From: Providencia rettgeri
Lineage (GTDB): Bacteria; Pseudomonadota; Gammaproteobacteria; Enterobacterales; Enterobacteriaceae
NCBI RefSeq assembly: GCF_041075285.1
Contig: NZ_CP163512.1
Coordinates: 1,240,001 to 1,304,000 of the forward strand
Length of the DNA stretch: 64,000 bases
Reading direction: 5' to 3'
The notes beneath the pieces were generated by a model. The model was not told where the DNA came from and made no database searches. It saw nothing but the letters and a program-made list of their open reading frames with translations. A program made the position numbers and the translations under genes. This document shows, in pieces, positions 44,574 to 54,537 of the stretch. How positions within the stretch are numbered: the first letter of the stretch is position 1; each line of letters begins with the position of its first letter.

Positions 44574-46103
44574 TTATTCATTCTCTGCACATATACTTAA
44601 TGACCAACCAGGTACATCTTCCCAATAAGCACTCTCTTTTTCTAAATCCAATAGCATCAAGGCATTTTGCTCTAGATATTCCGCTGGTAAATAAAGAGTC
44701 CAGTAACCATCATCAGTTTCAATGCGTAACGACGAGGGTGTTGTAGTAGATTGTCGTTGATTATTTAATAAAATAGCGAGTCGTAAAATCTGAATCAACG
44801 GCATAAACTGTTTGCGTTTAAATAAGTTAAATTTGGGAATGTCATCGTATTTGATTGCGCGCCGATGATTTCGCACCAAAGTGGCTAATAAAAGCTGCTG
44901 CTCTTGGTTAAAGCCAGGCAAATTGGTGTTTTGTAATATATAAGCCGAGTGCCTGTGCATGCCACTATGGTTAATACTTAACCCAACCTCATGAAGCATC
45001 ACCGCCCAAATGAGTATAGATTCTAACTGTGGGTTGATTTGCTTAGGGTTTTGTTGACTCCATTGATAATAGAGCTCTTCCATCGTTTTCAACACTCTTT
45101 TGGCTTGCTCTCTGTCAATATTGTAGTGTTCGGCAAGGCTTAAGGCGGTGCGCTGACGAATATCTTGATGGCGAAAACGGCCTTCCATTTCATATAAAAC
45201 CCCTTCACGTAGGGCGCCATCAGATAAACGTAATTCTTTAATGTCCAATGAATCAAAAACCGCAAGCAAAATGGCTAATCCAGGCACAAAAACATGCTTA
45301 CGTTCATTGGAAAGGCCCGGAATTGCTAACGAAGAAAAGGTTTTATATTTCAATGCCATATTTTTAATTTCTGCTAGACGTTCACGGGTGATAATCCCGT
45401 CTTTATAGCCTAGCTCAATTAACACGCCGTGTGTTGCTTTAATCGTACCGGATGCGCCCATTGCCACATCCCAAGTGTATTTTTTAAACAAAATGGCAGT
45501 GCTTTCGAGTTTTAAGCAAGCAGCAAGGTAGGCGCGATTAAAAAACTCAGGTGTGATGGTTTCATTGGGGAAATAGGTTTTTGCAAAACTCACGCAGCCC
45601 ATGCGGCGGCTTTCAATCAATAATGGCTCAAATTTTTCACCAATAACAATTTCCGTTGAACCACCACCAATATCTAAAACCAGTTTGCGACCTTTTTCTG
45701 GTTGGGTATGTTCAACCCCCATAAAAATCAAGCGCGCTTCTTCTTGCCCTGAAATAATTTCAATGGGATAGGGCATGATTTCTTTGGCCCGTTGCAAAAA
45801 ATCTTTTACATTGGTCGCGACACGCAAAGAGTGGGTGCCAACTATACAGACGTTTTCCGGCGAAAACCCTTGCAAACGTTCTGCAAAGAGGGATAAGCAA
45901 GATAACCCACGTTCTATTGCTTCTTCGCTTAATTCGTTGGTATCACTTAGCCCATCAGCAAGGTGAACACGTTTCTTTAACCGAGTAAGCACTTGCAGTG
46001 CGCCATTGACTACACGGGCAATCACCATATGAAAGCTATTTGAGCCTAGGTCAATCGCTGCGATCTCTTGGGGTCTTGGTGCTGATGTCGATGTTATTGG
46101 CAT
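44574..46103 (-). CDS. ppx: Exopolyphosphatase
   Basis: 509 residues from the ATG at 46103, close to E. coli PPX (513) and aligned with its MPI start; upstream in-frame starts lie inside ppk. ASKHA-fold phosphatase: [15 protein letters not shown] (phosphate loop 1), [23 protein letters not shown] with the catalytic Glu, [14 protein letters not shown] (loop 2), and a C-terminal HD-like domain ([20 protein letters not shown]). It removes terminal phosphates from polyphosphate. It starts five bases after the ppk stop, so ppk and ppx form an operon making and breaking polyphosphate. Confidence 0.96.
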   Translation of the reverse strand: MPITSTSAPRPQEIAAIDLGSNSFHMVIARVVNGALQVLTRLKKRVHLADGLSDTNELSEEAIERGLSCLSLFAERLQGFSPENVCIVGTHSLRVATNVKDFLQRAKEIMPYPIEIISGQEEARLIFMGVEHTQPEKGRKLVLDIGGGSTEIVIGEKFEPLLIESRRMGCVSFAKTYFPNETITPEFFNRAYLAACLKLESTAILFKKYTWDVAMGASGTIKATHGVLIELGYKDGIITRERLAEIKNMALKYKTFSSLAIPGLSNERKHVFVPGLAILLAVFDSLDIKELRLSDGALREGVLYEMEGRFRHQDIRQRTALSLAEHYNIDREQAKRVLKTMEELYYQWSQQNPKQINPQLESILIWAVMLHEVGLSINHSGMHRHSAYILQNTNLPGFNQEQQLLLATLVRNHRRAIKYDDIPKFNLFKRKQFMPLIQILRLAILLNNQRQSTTTPSSLRIETDDGYWTLYLPAEYLEQNALMLLDLEKESAYWEDVPGWSLSICAENE

Positions 46104-46107
46104 AGTA

Positions 46108-48177
46108 TCAAGCTCGGGTATCTGGCGTTTCAAGTGATTTTAAATGTTCATAAATGGCAAGCTGGGAGCGGATCTTTCGCTTGTTGCCGCGGGGAACATA
46201 ATGATTGCTTAAATCTTTGTCAACATAACGCGCTTTTACCGTATCGCTAAATTGCAATTCCAGAATATCTAAAACCCGCTGTTTTAAAAGTGGATCCACT
46301 AATCGAACGGCGACTTCAATTCGGTAGTCTATATTTCGAGTCATCCAATCCGCTGAAGAAATAAAGACTTTTTCATCACCTGCGTTAGCGAAAACGTAAA
46401 CACGATCATGTTCTAAAAAGCGGTCGACAATACTTGTCACTTGAATGTTTTCACTGTACCCCGTTTGCCCCGCAACTAACGAGCACATGCCGCGGACTAA
46501 TAACCGAATTTTTACGCCTGCGTTAGAAGCATCATACAGCTTATCGGTCAGCTCTTTATCAACCAAATTGTTGATTTTTAGAGTAATACCACTTGGTAAG
46601 CCTTCGAGGGCATTGGCAATTTCTTGGTCGATTAACTCAGTCAATTTTGTGCGTGTATTTTGCGGTGACACCATTAAGTTATCGAAGGTGACAGGGCGAT
46701 ACGGGTTTTCAATAAAGCTAAACACACGGCGCACTTCATTAGTAATTTGCTCGTTAGCGGTTAACAAAGAGTAGTCAGTGTATAGCCGTGCGGTTTTTTC
46801 GTTAAAATTCCCTGTCCCAATATGTGCGTAGCGAACAATTTGGCCTTCTTCCATACGGGAGATGATAAATAATTTGGCGTGAATTTTCAGACCGGGGGCG
46901 GAGAATATCACGTGCACACCGGCTTCCGTTAACCGCTTCGCCCAGTGGATATTCGCTGCTTCGTCAAAACGCGCTTGTAATTCAACCACTACGGTAACTT
47001 TTTTGCCGTTGTGCGCCGCGTGGATCACGGAATCAATAATGCGTGAATCTTTGGCGACACGGTAGATATTGATCTTGATGGATAATACGTTCGGATCGAA
47101 TGAGGCTTGGCGCAGTAACTCCAAGGTGTGTTCAAAGGTATAATAGGGGTAATACAGCAGTACATCCCGTTCACGAATCGCATCAAAACCATTGCGGAAA
47201 TTATCAAACCAGCGGTGACGTAAACGTGGTAGTGGCTTGTTTAATAAATTTTTATTCCCTTCATTGGGGAAATTAATAAAATCTTTGAAATTATGATAGC
47301 GACCGCCCGCGATCACCGAGTCATCATTGGATAACCCGAGCTTTTCTCGTAGTAATGCCACCATTTCATCTGGCATATCCCGTTGATATACAAAACGTAC
47401 AGGTTCGGCAGTGAGACGCTGCTTTAATGTAGACGACATAATCTCGAGTAAGCTGGATTCCATTTCGGTGGCGATATCGTACTCTGCGTCTCGGGTCATT
47501 TTCATGGAGTAGGCGTTAAGTTCGTCGTAATCGAAAAAGCCTTTAAAAATTTCATCAAGGGTATATCGCAGAATATTATCGATTAAAATCATTGACTTAC
47601 GCCGTTTTGGCATCTCGGGTGGGAGGTTGACAAAACGCGGAACTTTATCCGATGGGATTTCTAGCAGGGCATATTGTGTATCGCTGCCATTAATAATCTC
47701 AACCGCCAGATAGGTATAGTCATCTTTGAGGAACTCAACTAAGTCCGTGTCGGGATTAATTAAGATCGGTGTGATGTGTTGGCGCAGATTTTGGCGGAAA
47801 TATTGCCGCAGCCAAATTTGTTGGCGTGGGGAAATTTGACGCTCATTAATCAGAAAAATTTGGTTACGGGCCATTTCAAGCAGTAAATCATTGTATAAGA
47901 CGTCAAACTCTTGTTCTTGTTTGGCGACTTTTGCTTGAATGCGCTTGAGTAAATGACGAGAGCCACTGGCGGAGCCTCGCTCTTCATTAATTAAAATACG
48001 GCGCTTTACATCCGCAAAGCGCACTTTATAAAACTCATCTAAGTTATTGGAATAAATGCCCAAAAAACGCATTCGCTCAATTAGCGGGTTACGCTTATCG
48101 GCGGCTTCTTGCAAAACGCGCTCGTTAAAAGACAGCCAGCTTAGCTCTTTTTCATGATAGAGACGTTCTTGGGACAT
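46108..48177 (-). CDS. ppk: Polyphosphate kinase 1
   Basis: 689 residues, the same length as E. coli PPK1. It reversibly polymerises the gamma-phosphate of ATP into polyphosphate. The N and H domains begin with [20 protein letters not shown]. The two phospholipase-D-like C domains hold the conserved histidines in [15 protein letters not shown] (autophosphorylated) and [20 protein letters not shown]. The C-terminus has [15 protein letters not shown]. It is membrane-associated in E. coli. First gene of ppk-ppx. Confidence 0.97.
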   Translation of the reverse strand: MSQERLYHEKELSWLSFNERVLQEAADKRNPLIERMRFLGIYSNNLDEFYKVRFADVKRRILINEERGSASGSRHLLKRIQAKVAKQEQEFDVLYNDLLLEMARNQIFLINERQISPRQQIWLRQYFRQNLRQHITPILINPDTDLVEFLKDDYTYLAVEIINGSDTQYALLEIPSDKVPRFVNLPPEMPKRRKSMILIDNILRYTLDEIFKGFFDYDELNAYSMKMTRDAEYDIATEMESSLLEIMSSTLKQRLTAEPVRFVYQRDMPDEMVALLREKLGLSNDDSVIAGGRYHNFKDFINFPNEGNKNLLNKPLPRLRHRWFDNFRNGFDAIRERDVLLYYPYYTFEHTLELLRQASFDPNVLSIKINIYRVAKDSRIIDSVIHAAHNGKKVTVVVELQARFDEAANIHWAKRLTEAGVHVIFSAPGLKIHAKLFIISRMEEGQIVRYAHIGTGNFNEKTARLYTDYSLLTANEQITNEVRRVFSFIENPYRPVTFDNLMVSPQNTRTKLTELIDQEIANALEGLPSGITLKINNLVDKELTDKLYDASNAGVKIRLLVRGMCSLVAGQTGYSENIQVTSIVDRFLEHDRVYVFANAGDEKVFISSADWMTRNIDYRIEVAVRLVDPLLKQRVLDILELQFSDTVKARYVDKDLSNHYVPRGNKRKIRSQLAIYEHLKSLETPDTRA

Positions 48178-48232
48178 TCTGACTCCGTATTAGACGCTTG
48201 TTACTTTAATAGCTATTATATCAGCCAGTTAA

Positions 48233-48820
48233 CTAAATGTGATGCTTAATTGCTTTATCCTGCACAATGACACTTTCAGGGTTCTCTGACTGCTGTTTCA
48301 TCGCAAAATATTGATGTTGGAAAACGCACATTCGAATTGCCGTATGGTAGCGCCCATTGACGAAAAATTCGTCGATCAATTCACCTTCAGTGTGAAAACC
48401 GAGTTTATTATAAATGTGAATAGCTTTGACATTTTCTTTATCAACAATGAGATAAAGTTTATATAAATTTAGTACAGAGAAAGCATAGTCCATTGCCAGC
48501 CTTGCTGCGCGGCTCGCATAGCCATGACCTTGGTGGTGTGGGGCAATAATAATTTGGAACTCTGAGCGGCGATGAACATAATCGATTTCAACCAGCTCAA
48601 CTAATCCCACTTTTTCGCTATCATTTTCAACAATAAAACGGCGCTCGGATTGGTCATGAATATGTTTGTCGTAAAGATCACTTAGCTCAACAAAGGCCTC
48701 ATAAGGCTCTTCAAACCAGTAGCGCATTACACTGGCATTATTATCAAGTTGGTGAATAAACGCTAAATCTTCACGTTCAAGTGGGCGCAACCTAAACGGA
48801 TGAACTTGCCCGGTAGTCAT
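48233..48820 (-). CDS. speG: Spermidine N1-acetyltransferase
   Basis: 195 residues, about 10 longer than E. coli SpeG. It matches SpeG closely over the first 175 residues: [55 protein letters not shown], and the acetyl-CoA site [20 protein letters not shown]. It acetylates spermidine and spermine to prevent polyamine toxicity. The extra C-terminal tail ([18 protein letters not shown]) is unlike E. coli. Single-gene unit, 55 bases upstream of ppk on the same strand. Confidence 0.95.
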   Translation of the reverse strand: MTTGQVHPFRLRPLEREDLAFIHQLDNNASVMRYWFEEPYEAFVELSDLYDKHIHDQSERRFIVENDSEKVGLVELVEIDYVHRRSEFQIIIAPHHQGHGYASRAARLAMDYAFSVLNLYKLYLIVDKENVKAIHIYNKLGFHTEGELIDEFFVNGRYHTAIRMCVFQHQYFAMKQQSENPESVIVQDKAIKHHI

Positions 48821-49007
48821 AAAACACCTCTATTGGTTATAGAAAAACATTTTTTGCTTAAATAAGGATACCACTTATTTAAGATAAAATAATGACATAA
48901 CAGCGAGAGATCGTCGCCTTGTTGAAGAATAGTTCACTTTATACAGCATTAAGTGGTTAATTGCAGGAAAAATAGTCAAGCAACGGGATGCTTATTAAGC
49001 TATTTTA

Positions 49008-49037
49008 CGTAAAAGAAAAGGGTGGAATTCCACCCTT
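49008..49037 (-). terminator. Intrinsic terminator of purMN (distal copy of duplicated hairpin)
   Basis: On the minus strand AAGGGTGGAATTCCACCCTT is a perfect palindromic stem followed by TTCTTTTAC, so this copy has the T-run. It is a duplicate of 49179-49198, with the repeat element between. Confidence 0.88.
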
Positions 49038-49178
49038 CAGACTGCTGACAAACATAACATGTTTGGCGGCAGGTTGGATAGGTTTTGAAAATAAACAAGG
49101 AAAATCAATATATTGATTTTCGCCTAATAACACAAAGTGGGAAAAACCACGTTTTTATCCCACTTTGTCAACAACCTC
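49038..49178 (-). repeat. Terminator-associated repeat element, copy 3
   Basis: 141-bp element in minus orientation, the same direction as purMN transcription. On the minus strand it begins GAGGTTGTTGACAAAGTGGG and ends GTTTGTCAGCAGTCTG. It differs from copy 1 (18011-18146) at about three positions over 134 bases, so the two separated recently. It carries the same three stems, including AAAATCAATATATTGATTTT. It is flanked by near-identical copies of the purN terminator hairpin. Confidence 0.9.
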
Positions 49179-49198
49179 AAGGGGGGAATTCCACCCTT
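49179..49198 (-). repeat. Proximal copy of purN terminator hairpin (no T-run)
   Basis: AAGGGGGGAATTCCACCCTT, one base different from the palindrome at 49018-49037. On the minus strand it comes first after the purN stop and runs directly into the repeat element, without a T-run. Confidence 0.88.
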
Positions 49199-49222
49199 GA
49201 GTGAACTATGTTACGTTGCAGA

Positions 49223-49864
49223 TCACAATGTCTCAGTAACACCTTGTTGAGGAAGCACTTTACCGTCTAACACGGCTTTCCCGTCAACCATGGTTAAGCG
49301 GTCATCACTAAACCATTGTAAGACTAGAGGGTAAATTATATGTTCCTGTGTTTTTACACGTTCAACAAGTAATTCCTCGTTATCTTCAGGGAAAACTGGC
49401 ACTTTAGCCTGTAATATTACAGGACCACCGTCTAACTCTTCAGTGACAAAGTGAACCGATGTCCCGTGTTCTTTATCGCCATTTTCCAACGCCTTACGGT
49501 GAGTGTGTAGGCCGGGATATTTAGGTAATAAAGATGGATGAATATTGAGTACTTTCCCCGTGAAATGCTTTACAAAGTCAGGGGAGAGAATACGCATAAA
49601 TCCAGCTAATACGACTATATCCGGTTGGTATTGTTCTATAATGGCTAATAAAGCAGCATCATAAGCTTGGCGATTTGCATAGGTTTTTGCGTCAAGGTAA
49701 GCCGTTGGGATCCCTGCCTGTTGCGCTCGCACAAGCCCATAAGCCTCATTTTGGTTGCTCACGACGGCAACAATACGGCCATGGACAGCGCCAGATTGGC
49801 AACTATCAATGATCGATTGTAAGTTACTGCCACTGCCAGAAATGAGGACAACGATGTTTTTCAT
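49223..49864 (-). CDS. purN: Phosphoribosylglycinamide formyltransferase
   Basis: 213 residues, normal for PurN. It transfers a formyl group from 10-formyl-THF to GAR in purine synthesis. Phosphate loop GSGSNLQSIIDSC (residues 9-21), catalytic Asn and His in LNIHPSLLPKYPGLHTHRKA, and catalytic Asp in HFVTEELDGGPVILQA are all present. The start overlaps the purM stop as TAATG. Its terminator hairpin is duplicated around a repeat element. Confidence 0.97.
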   Translation of the reverse strand: MKNIVVLISGSGSNLQSIIDSCQSGAVHGRIVAVVSNQNEAYGLVRAQQAGIPTAYLDAKTYANRQAYDAALLAIIEQYQPDIVVLAGFMRILSPDFVKHFTGKVLNIHPSLLPKYPGLHTHRKALENGDKEHGTSVHFVTEELDGGPVILQAKVPVFPEDNEELLVERVKTQEHIIYPLVLQWFSDDRLTMVDGKAVLDGKVLPQQGVTETL

Positions 49865-50904
49865 TAGCGGATCACAACCTGTTCTTCACCCGCAGGTAAT
49901 TGACCGATTGAACCAATTTGCCATGCCTGTTCACCCAGTGAAGTTAATAGCGTTAAGGCTGCGTCGACTTCACTTTGGGGTAGGGCAATGATGATCCCTA
50001 CACCACAGTTAAAGGTGCGGTACATTTCGTGGGTAGTCACATCCCCAGCTTGTTGTAACCAACTGAAAACAGAAGGCCACTGCCAACTGCTGCCATCGAT
50101 AATCGCTTGGGTATTAGCAGGCAGAACACGTGGAATATTTTCCCAGAAACCGCCGCCAGTAATGTGCGCAATCGCGTGGATGTCGTTTTTTGCGATCAGT
50201 TCTAACACATTTTTTACGTAAATGCGTGTTGGTTCTAATAGATGATCAGCCAATGATTTACCCGCTAACTCGGTGGTTTCTGGGTTAGTTTTGCTGACCT
50301 CTAAAATTTTTCGCACCAATGAATAACCATTGGAATGAGGACCACTTGAGGCGAGAGCAATTAACGCATCCCCGGCACTGACTTTGCTGCCATCGATAAT
50401 TTCGGAACGTTCGACCACACCAACACAAAAGCCCGCCACGTCATAGTCTTCACCGTGGTACATCCCCGGCATTTCTGCGGTTTCACCACCGACTAATGCA
50501 CAGCCAGATTGTTTACAGCCTTCGGCTATACCAGTGATGACGCTTGCTGCGGTATCGACATCCAATTTCCCAGTTGCGTAGTAATCAAGGAAAAAGAGTG
50601 GCTCAGCGCCTTGAACGATAAGGTCATTTACGCACATGGCAACGAGATCAATCCCGATAGAATCGTGACGTTTTAAATCCATTGCGAGACGTAATTTAGT
50701 ACCAACGCCGTCTGTGCCTGAGACTAATACAGGCTCGCGATATTTTTGTGGCAGGGAACATAATGCACCGAACCCGCCAAGCCCCCCCATCACTTCGGGA
50801 CGACGAGTTTCTTTTACAACACCTTTAATACGTTCAACCAATGCGTTACCTGCATCAATATCGACACCGGCATCTTTATAGCTGAGAGAGGTTTTATCAG
50901 TCAC
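49864..50904 (-). CDS. purM: Phosphoribosylformylglycinamidine cyclo-ligase
   Basis: 346 residues from the GTG at 50904, which matches the GTG start of E. coli purM ([16 protein letters not shown]); a TTG 12 bases upstream is also in frame. It closes FGAM to AIR with ATP. Conserved parts are [49 protein letters not shown] and [15 protein letters not shown]. First gene of purMN. A PurR operator lies 66 bases upstream. Confidence 0.97.
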   Translation of the reverse strand: MTDKTSLSYKDAGVDIDAGNALVERIKGVVKETRRPEVMGGLGGFGALCSLPQKYREPVLVSGTDGVGTKLRLAMDLKRHDSIGIDLVAMCVNDLIVQGAEPLFFLDYYATGKLDVDTAASVITGIAEGCKQSGCALVGGETAEMPGMYHGEDYDVAGFCVGVVERSEIIDGSKVSAGDALIALASSGPHSNGYSLVRKILEVSKTNPETTELAGKSLADHLLEPTRIYVKNVLELIAKNDIHAIAHITGGGFWENIPRVLPANTQAIIDGSSWQWPSVFSWLQQAGDVTTHEMYRTFNCGVGIIIALPQSEVDAALTLLTSLGEQAWQIGSIGQLPAGEEQVVIR

Positions 50905-51262
50905 TACGGCCCCCAAGGCAATTACATTTTTGAGAAAAATAATATCATTGGGGGCTATTCTAACAGGCTAGGCAAACGTTTGCGATAGCTTTGTGAATGA
51001 AAATTTTAATCGCGCTAAATGACAGAATGTGAGTTAGTTCGCAAGGCGAAATAAACGTCGCGTTTAATGATTGCAAAAAAATAAAATCAGTTAATCATCA
51101 ACATGCAACTTAACCGATATGGGATAGACTATTTAAAAAAAATTTGCCTAATCGCTGCTGTTTTGACCAAAATCAAAGGTAATCTAGTGGCATTCACGGT
51201 TAAAAGAGTTATAATCCCGCGATTTTTTTGTCCGCCAGCGTCTAAAATAGTAGGAGAAACCC
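50905..51262. other. Divergent promoter region purM-upp
   Basis: 358 bases holding both promoters. A PurR operator at 50970-50985 lies near purM. The upp side has no operator I can identify. Confidence 0.7.
50970..50985. promoter_or_regulatory. PurR operator of purMN
   Basis: AGGCAAACGTTTGCGA matches the PurR consensus ACGCAAACGTTTNCGT over its whole core, including the symmetric GCAAACGTTTGC. It lies 66 bases upstream of the purM start. PurR represses purMN in E. coli when hypoxanthine or guanine is bound. Confidence 0.92.
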
Positions 51263-51889
51263 ATGAAGATCGTTGAGGTAAAACACCCTCTCGTTAAACA
51301 TAAACTTGGCCTGATGCGAGATCATGACATAAGCACAAAACGCTTTCGTGAACTGGCCTCAGAGGTTGGTAGCCTACTGACTTATGAAGCAACCGCTGAT
51401 CTAGAAACTGAAAAAGTAACTATTGATGGTTGGTGTGGTCCTGTCGAAATAGAACAAATTAAAGGTAAGAAAATCACCGTAGTGCCAATTCTTCGTGCAG
51501 GTATTGGTATGATGAATGGTGTATTAGAAAGCATTCCTAGCGCACGTATCAGCGTTGTCGGTGTTTATCGTGATGAAGAAACGCTGCAACCTGTTCCTTA
51601 TTTCCAAAAACTGACTTCAGATATCGATGAACGCATGGCGTTAGTTGTTGACCCAATGTTGGCAACTGGCGGTTCAATGATCGCCACTATCGATTTACTG
51701 AAAAAAGAAGGTTGTAAGTCGATTAAAGTTTTAGTGTTAGTGGCAGCACCGGAAGGGATCAAAGCATTAGAAAAAGTCCACCCAGATGTGGAGCTGTATA
51801 CGGCATCTATTGACCAGCACCTTAATGAAGAAGGTTATATTGTTCCTGGTCTTGGTGATGCGGGCGATAAGATATTTGGTACTAAATAA
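51263..51889 (+). CDS. upp: Uracil phosphoribosyltransferase
   Basis: 208 residues, identical in length to E. coli UPRT. It makes UMP from uracil and PRPP. The PRPP loop is [19 protein letters not shown] (about residues 129-147), uracil is bound near [17 protein letters not shown] at the C-terminus, and [17 protein letters not shown] is the conserved flexible segment. AGGAGAAACCC precedes the ATG. A terminator follows, then uraA, so upp and uraA are only partly co-transcribed. Confidence 0.97.
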   Translation: MKIVEVKHPLVKHKLGLMRDHDISTKRFRELASEVGSLLTYEATADLETEKVTIDGWCGPVEIEQIKGKKITVVPILRAGIGMMNGVLESIPSARISVVGVYRDEETLQPVPYFQKLTSDIDERMALVVDPMLATGGSMIATIDLLKKEGCKSIKVLVLVAAPEGIKALEKVHPDVELYTASIDQHLNEEGYIVPGLGDAGDKIFGTK

Positions 51890-51894
51890 CAATG

Positions 51895-51921
51895 AGCCGA
51901 CTGAGAAGTCGGCTTTTTTTT
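51895..51921 (+). terminator. Terminator between upp and uraA
   Basis: AGCCGACT and AGTCGGCT form an 8-bp stem around GAGA, followed by a run of eight Ts starting with the last stem base. It should reduce read-through from upp to uraA. Confidence 0.9.
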
Positions 51922-51997
51922 GATGTATTTAATTAGATGAATGAGTGTAAGTGTTCGGCCACTTGCCAAGACTATTGCTAAAAGGGGGTAAGCTAAA

Positions 51998-53293
51998 ATG
52001 ATACGTCGCACCATTGGTGTTGAAGAAAGACCACCATTACTACAAACCATTCCACTGAGCTTTCAGCATCTTTTTGCGATGTTTGGCGCAACCGTTGTCG
52101 TACCGATTTTATTTGGTGTAAACCCCGCAACTATCTTGTTGTTTAACGGAATTGGCACGCTATTGTACCTCTTTATCTGTAAAGGGCAGATCCCTGCTTA
52201 TTTAGGATCGAGCTTTGCCTTTATTTCTCCAGTGCTAATTTTACTGCCATTAGGGTATGAACTGGCTCTTGGTGGCTTTATTATTTGTGGCGTGTTGTTC
52301 TGCCTTGTGGCATTGATTGTTAAAGTGGCGGGAAGGGGCTGGATCAACGTGATGTTCCCGCCTGCGGCGATGGGGGCGATTGTTGCGGTTATCGGACTTG
52401 AGCTTGCTCAAACGGCGGCTGGTATGGCGGGTCTATTGCCAAAAGAGGGCGCTGCGGTTGATGCAAATACGTTAATTATTTCATTAACCACATTAGCGGT
52501 AACCATCTTATGTGCGGTCATTTTCCGTGGGTTTTTATCAATTATCCCCATTTTAATTGGGTTCTTAACGGGGTATGGGTTGTCATACTTTATGGGGGTT
52601 GTGGATTTTACACCGGTGATTGAAGCGCCTTGGTTTGCTATCCCAACTTTCTATACTCCACGTTTTGAATGGTTCGCCATTCTCACCATTTTACCGGCTG
52701 CATTAGTGGTGATTGCTGAACACGTTGGGCACTTAGTGGTGACTGCAAATATTGTTGAGCGTGACTTAATGAAGTCTCCAGGCTTACATCGTTCTATGTT
52801 TGCCAACGGTTTCTCAACCGTGTTATCCGGATTCTTTGGTTCAACACCAAACACGACTTATGGTGAAAATATCGGGGTAATGGCTATCACTAAGGTTTAC
52901 AGTACTTGGGTAATAGGTGGCGCGGCGGTTATCGCTATTTTGTTATCTTGCATTGGTAAATTAGCCGCAGCAATCCAATTAGTGCCTGTTCCGGTGATGG
53001 GCGGCGTTTCTTTATTGCTCTATGGCGTTATCGGTGCATCAGGTATTCGTGTTCTGATTGACTCGAAGGTTGATTATAACAAACCACAAAACCTGATTTT
53101 AACCTCAGTAATTTTAATTATTGGCGTCAGTGGTGCAGTTATTCACATTGGTCAAGCGGAACTAAAAGGAATGGCATTAGCGACGATTGTCGGTATTTTT
53201 ATGGCTTTGCTGTTTCGCTTTATTACCTTTGTTCGCCCAGAAAAACAGTTTGTAAACAGCGAAGTCAAAGAGCTGGATACAAATAAGAAATAA
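51998..53293 (+). CDS. uraA: Uracil permease UraA
   Basis: 431 residues with 14 membrane segments, nucleobase-ascorbate transporter family. It is highly similar to E. coli UraA: RPPLLQTIPLSFQHLFAMFG, ICKGQIPAYLGSSFAFISP, the substrate-site glutamates in VIAEHVGHLVVTANIVERD and STPNTTYGENIGVMAITKV. It imports uracil with a proton. GGGGG precedes the ATG. It works with upp, whose product captures imported uracil as UMP. Confidence 0.96.
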   Translation: MIRRTIGVEERPPLLQTIPLSFQHLFAMFGATVVVPILFGVNPATILLFNGIGTLLYLFICKGQIPAYLGSSFAFISPVLILLPLGYELALGGFIICGVLFCLVALIVKVAGRGWINVMFPPAAMGAIVAVIGLELAQTAAGMAGLLPKEGAAVDANTLIISLTTLAVTILCAVIFRGFLSIIPILIGFLTGYGLSYFMGVVDFTPVIEAPWFAIPTFYTPRFEWFAILTILPAALVVIAEHVGHLVVTANIVERDLMKSPGLHRSMFANGFSTVLSGFFGSTPNTTYGENIGVMAITKVYSTWVIGGAAVIAILLSCIGKLAAAIQLVPVPVMGGVSLLLYGVIGASGIRVLIDSKVDYNKPQNLILTSVILIIGVSGAVIHIGQAELKGMALATIVGIFMALLFRFITFVRPEKQFVNSEVKELDTNKK

Positions 53294-53422
53294 GCGTTTT
53301 CCATATAAAATCATTGCCGCCGTGGTTAAAGCGGCGGCAATTGAACGGGATCCTGTTCATCTAATCGGGTTTTTTGTGGTAAACTGCGCAATGAAAATTG
53401 ATTTGTACAGCCAGAGGCGATT

Positions 53423-54124
53423 CTGAATACACCATCACAGCTTTCACTACCACTTTATCTACCGGATGATGAAACCTTTGCCAGCTTTTATGCAGGGGAA
53501 AATGATGCGTTGCTGTCTGCTATTAAATCAGCAATTAACCAAGCACATGGCAGCTATATCTATTATTGGTCCCGTGAAGGTGGTGGGAAAAGCCACTTAC
53601 TTCATGCCGCTTGTGCTGAGCTTTCAGAGCAAGGTATTGCTGTCGGGTATGTTCCTTTGGATAAACGCGCGTATTTTGTGCCTGATGTGCTTGAAGGGAT
53701 GGAACACCTATCATTGGTGTGTCTTGATAATATTCAATGCATAGCTGGGGATGAAGAGTGGGAAATGGCAATTTTCAACTTATACAACCGCATTCTTGAA
53801 ATCGGTCGTACCTGTTTGTTGATCACCGGTGATCGCCCACCACGCCAAATCGACCTTAAACTACCTGATTTAGCTTCTCGCCTTGATTGGGGGCAGATTT
53901 ACAAACTGCATCCTTTAAGTGATGAAGATAAAATCTTTGCCTTACAATTGCGTGCCCGCATGCGCGGTTTTGAATTGCCAGAAGATGTGTGCCGTTTTGT
54001 ACTTAAACGCCTCGACAGAAAAATGGGCACCTTGTTTGATATTCTAAACAAACTGGATCATGCATCCATTGTTGCTCAGCGTAAACTCACCATTCCGTTT
54101 GTAAAAGATATTCTGAAATTATAG
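53423..54124 (+). CDS. hda: DnaA regulatory inactivator Hda (CTG start)
   Basis: 233 residues from CTG at 53423, seven bases after AGAGG. Only this start includes the clamp-binding motif [11 protein letters not shown] at residues 6-16, which loads Hda onto the sliding clamp; later starts (a TTG at 53510) lose it. E. coli hda also starts at CTG. The AAA+ domain has a Walker A variant [12 protein letters not shown], Walker [13 protein letters not shown] and sensor/arginine region [16 protein letters not shown]. Hda with the clamp triggers ATP hydrolysis by DnaA after initiation, preventing over-initiation. Confidence 0.94.
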   Translation: MNTPSQLSLPLYLPDDETFASFYAGENDALLSAIKSAINQAHGSYIYYWSREGGGKSHLLHAACAELSEQGIAVGYVPLDKRAYFVPDVLEGMEHLSLVCLDNIQCIAGDEEWEMAIFNLYNRILEIGRTCLLITGDRPPRQIDLKLPDLASRLDWGQIYKLHPLSDEDKIFALQLRARMRGFELPEDVCRFVLKRLDRKMGTLFDILNKLDHASIVAQRKLTIPFVKDILKL

Positions 54125-54133
54125 TGAAGCAAA

Positions 54134-54157
54134 AATTGGCAGCCTATTAAGGCCGCC
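54134..54157. terminator. Imperfect hairpin between hda and arsC
   Basis: TTGGC-A-GCC and GGC-C-GCCAA pair around TATTAA between the convergent stops at 54124 and 54171. It has no strong T-run; probably the shared transcript end. Confidence 0.5.
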
Positions 54158-54170
54158 AATCGGTATCGAA

Positions 54171-54527
54171 TTACAAAATTTCTAACACTTGTTCTGGGGG
54201 TCTACCTAAACGGGCTTTATCCCCATTAACCACAATAGGGCGCTCAATTAGTTTAGGGTTTTCATGCATCGCTTTGATGAGTTGATCCTGCGTTAAGCTG
54301 TCATCGCTTAAATTCAATTCTTTGTACAGTTCTTCTTTCGTGCGCATTAACTGGCGCGCATCTTTAAAACCTAACATCTTAAGGAGTTTTTTTAACTCTG
54401 CGGCTGTCGGTGGCGTTTTTAAGTATTCCACGATTGTGGGGGTGATCCCTTTATCTTCTAGAAGGCTTAGGGTTTCACGGCTTTTTGAGCAGCGGGGGTT
54501 ATGGTAAATTTTAATTGAATTCGTCAT
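54171..54527 (-). CDS. yfgD: ArsC/YfgD-family reductase
   Basis: 118 residues from the ATG at 54527 (AAGGAC upstream); in-frame starts further up lie in bepA. Thioredoxin-fold ArsC family: the N-terminal IYHNPRCSKSRETLSLLED holds the active-site cysteine (Cys12-13), and the C-terminal half has RPIVVNGDKARLGRPPE with conserved arginines. Annotated members are often called arsenate reductase, but the E. coli neighbour of bepA and hda is YfgD, with no proven arsenate role. It starts ten bases after the bepA stop and is probably co-transcribed with it. Confidence 0.9.
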   Translation of the reverse strand: MTNSIKIYHNPRCSKSRETLSLLEDKGITPTIVEYLKTPPTAAELKKLLKMLGFKDARQLMRTKEELYKELNLSDDSLTQDQLIKAMHENPKLIERPIVVNGDKARLGRPPEQVLEIL

Positions 54528-54537
54528 TTTTGAGTCC

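Larger units (their letters stand above)
48821..49222. other. Intergenic region between purN and speG with repeat copy 3
   Basis: 402 bases between two minus-strand genes. The right half is the purN terminator pair and the repeat element between them; the left half should hold the speG promoter. Nothing else is recognised. Confidence 0.7.
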
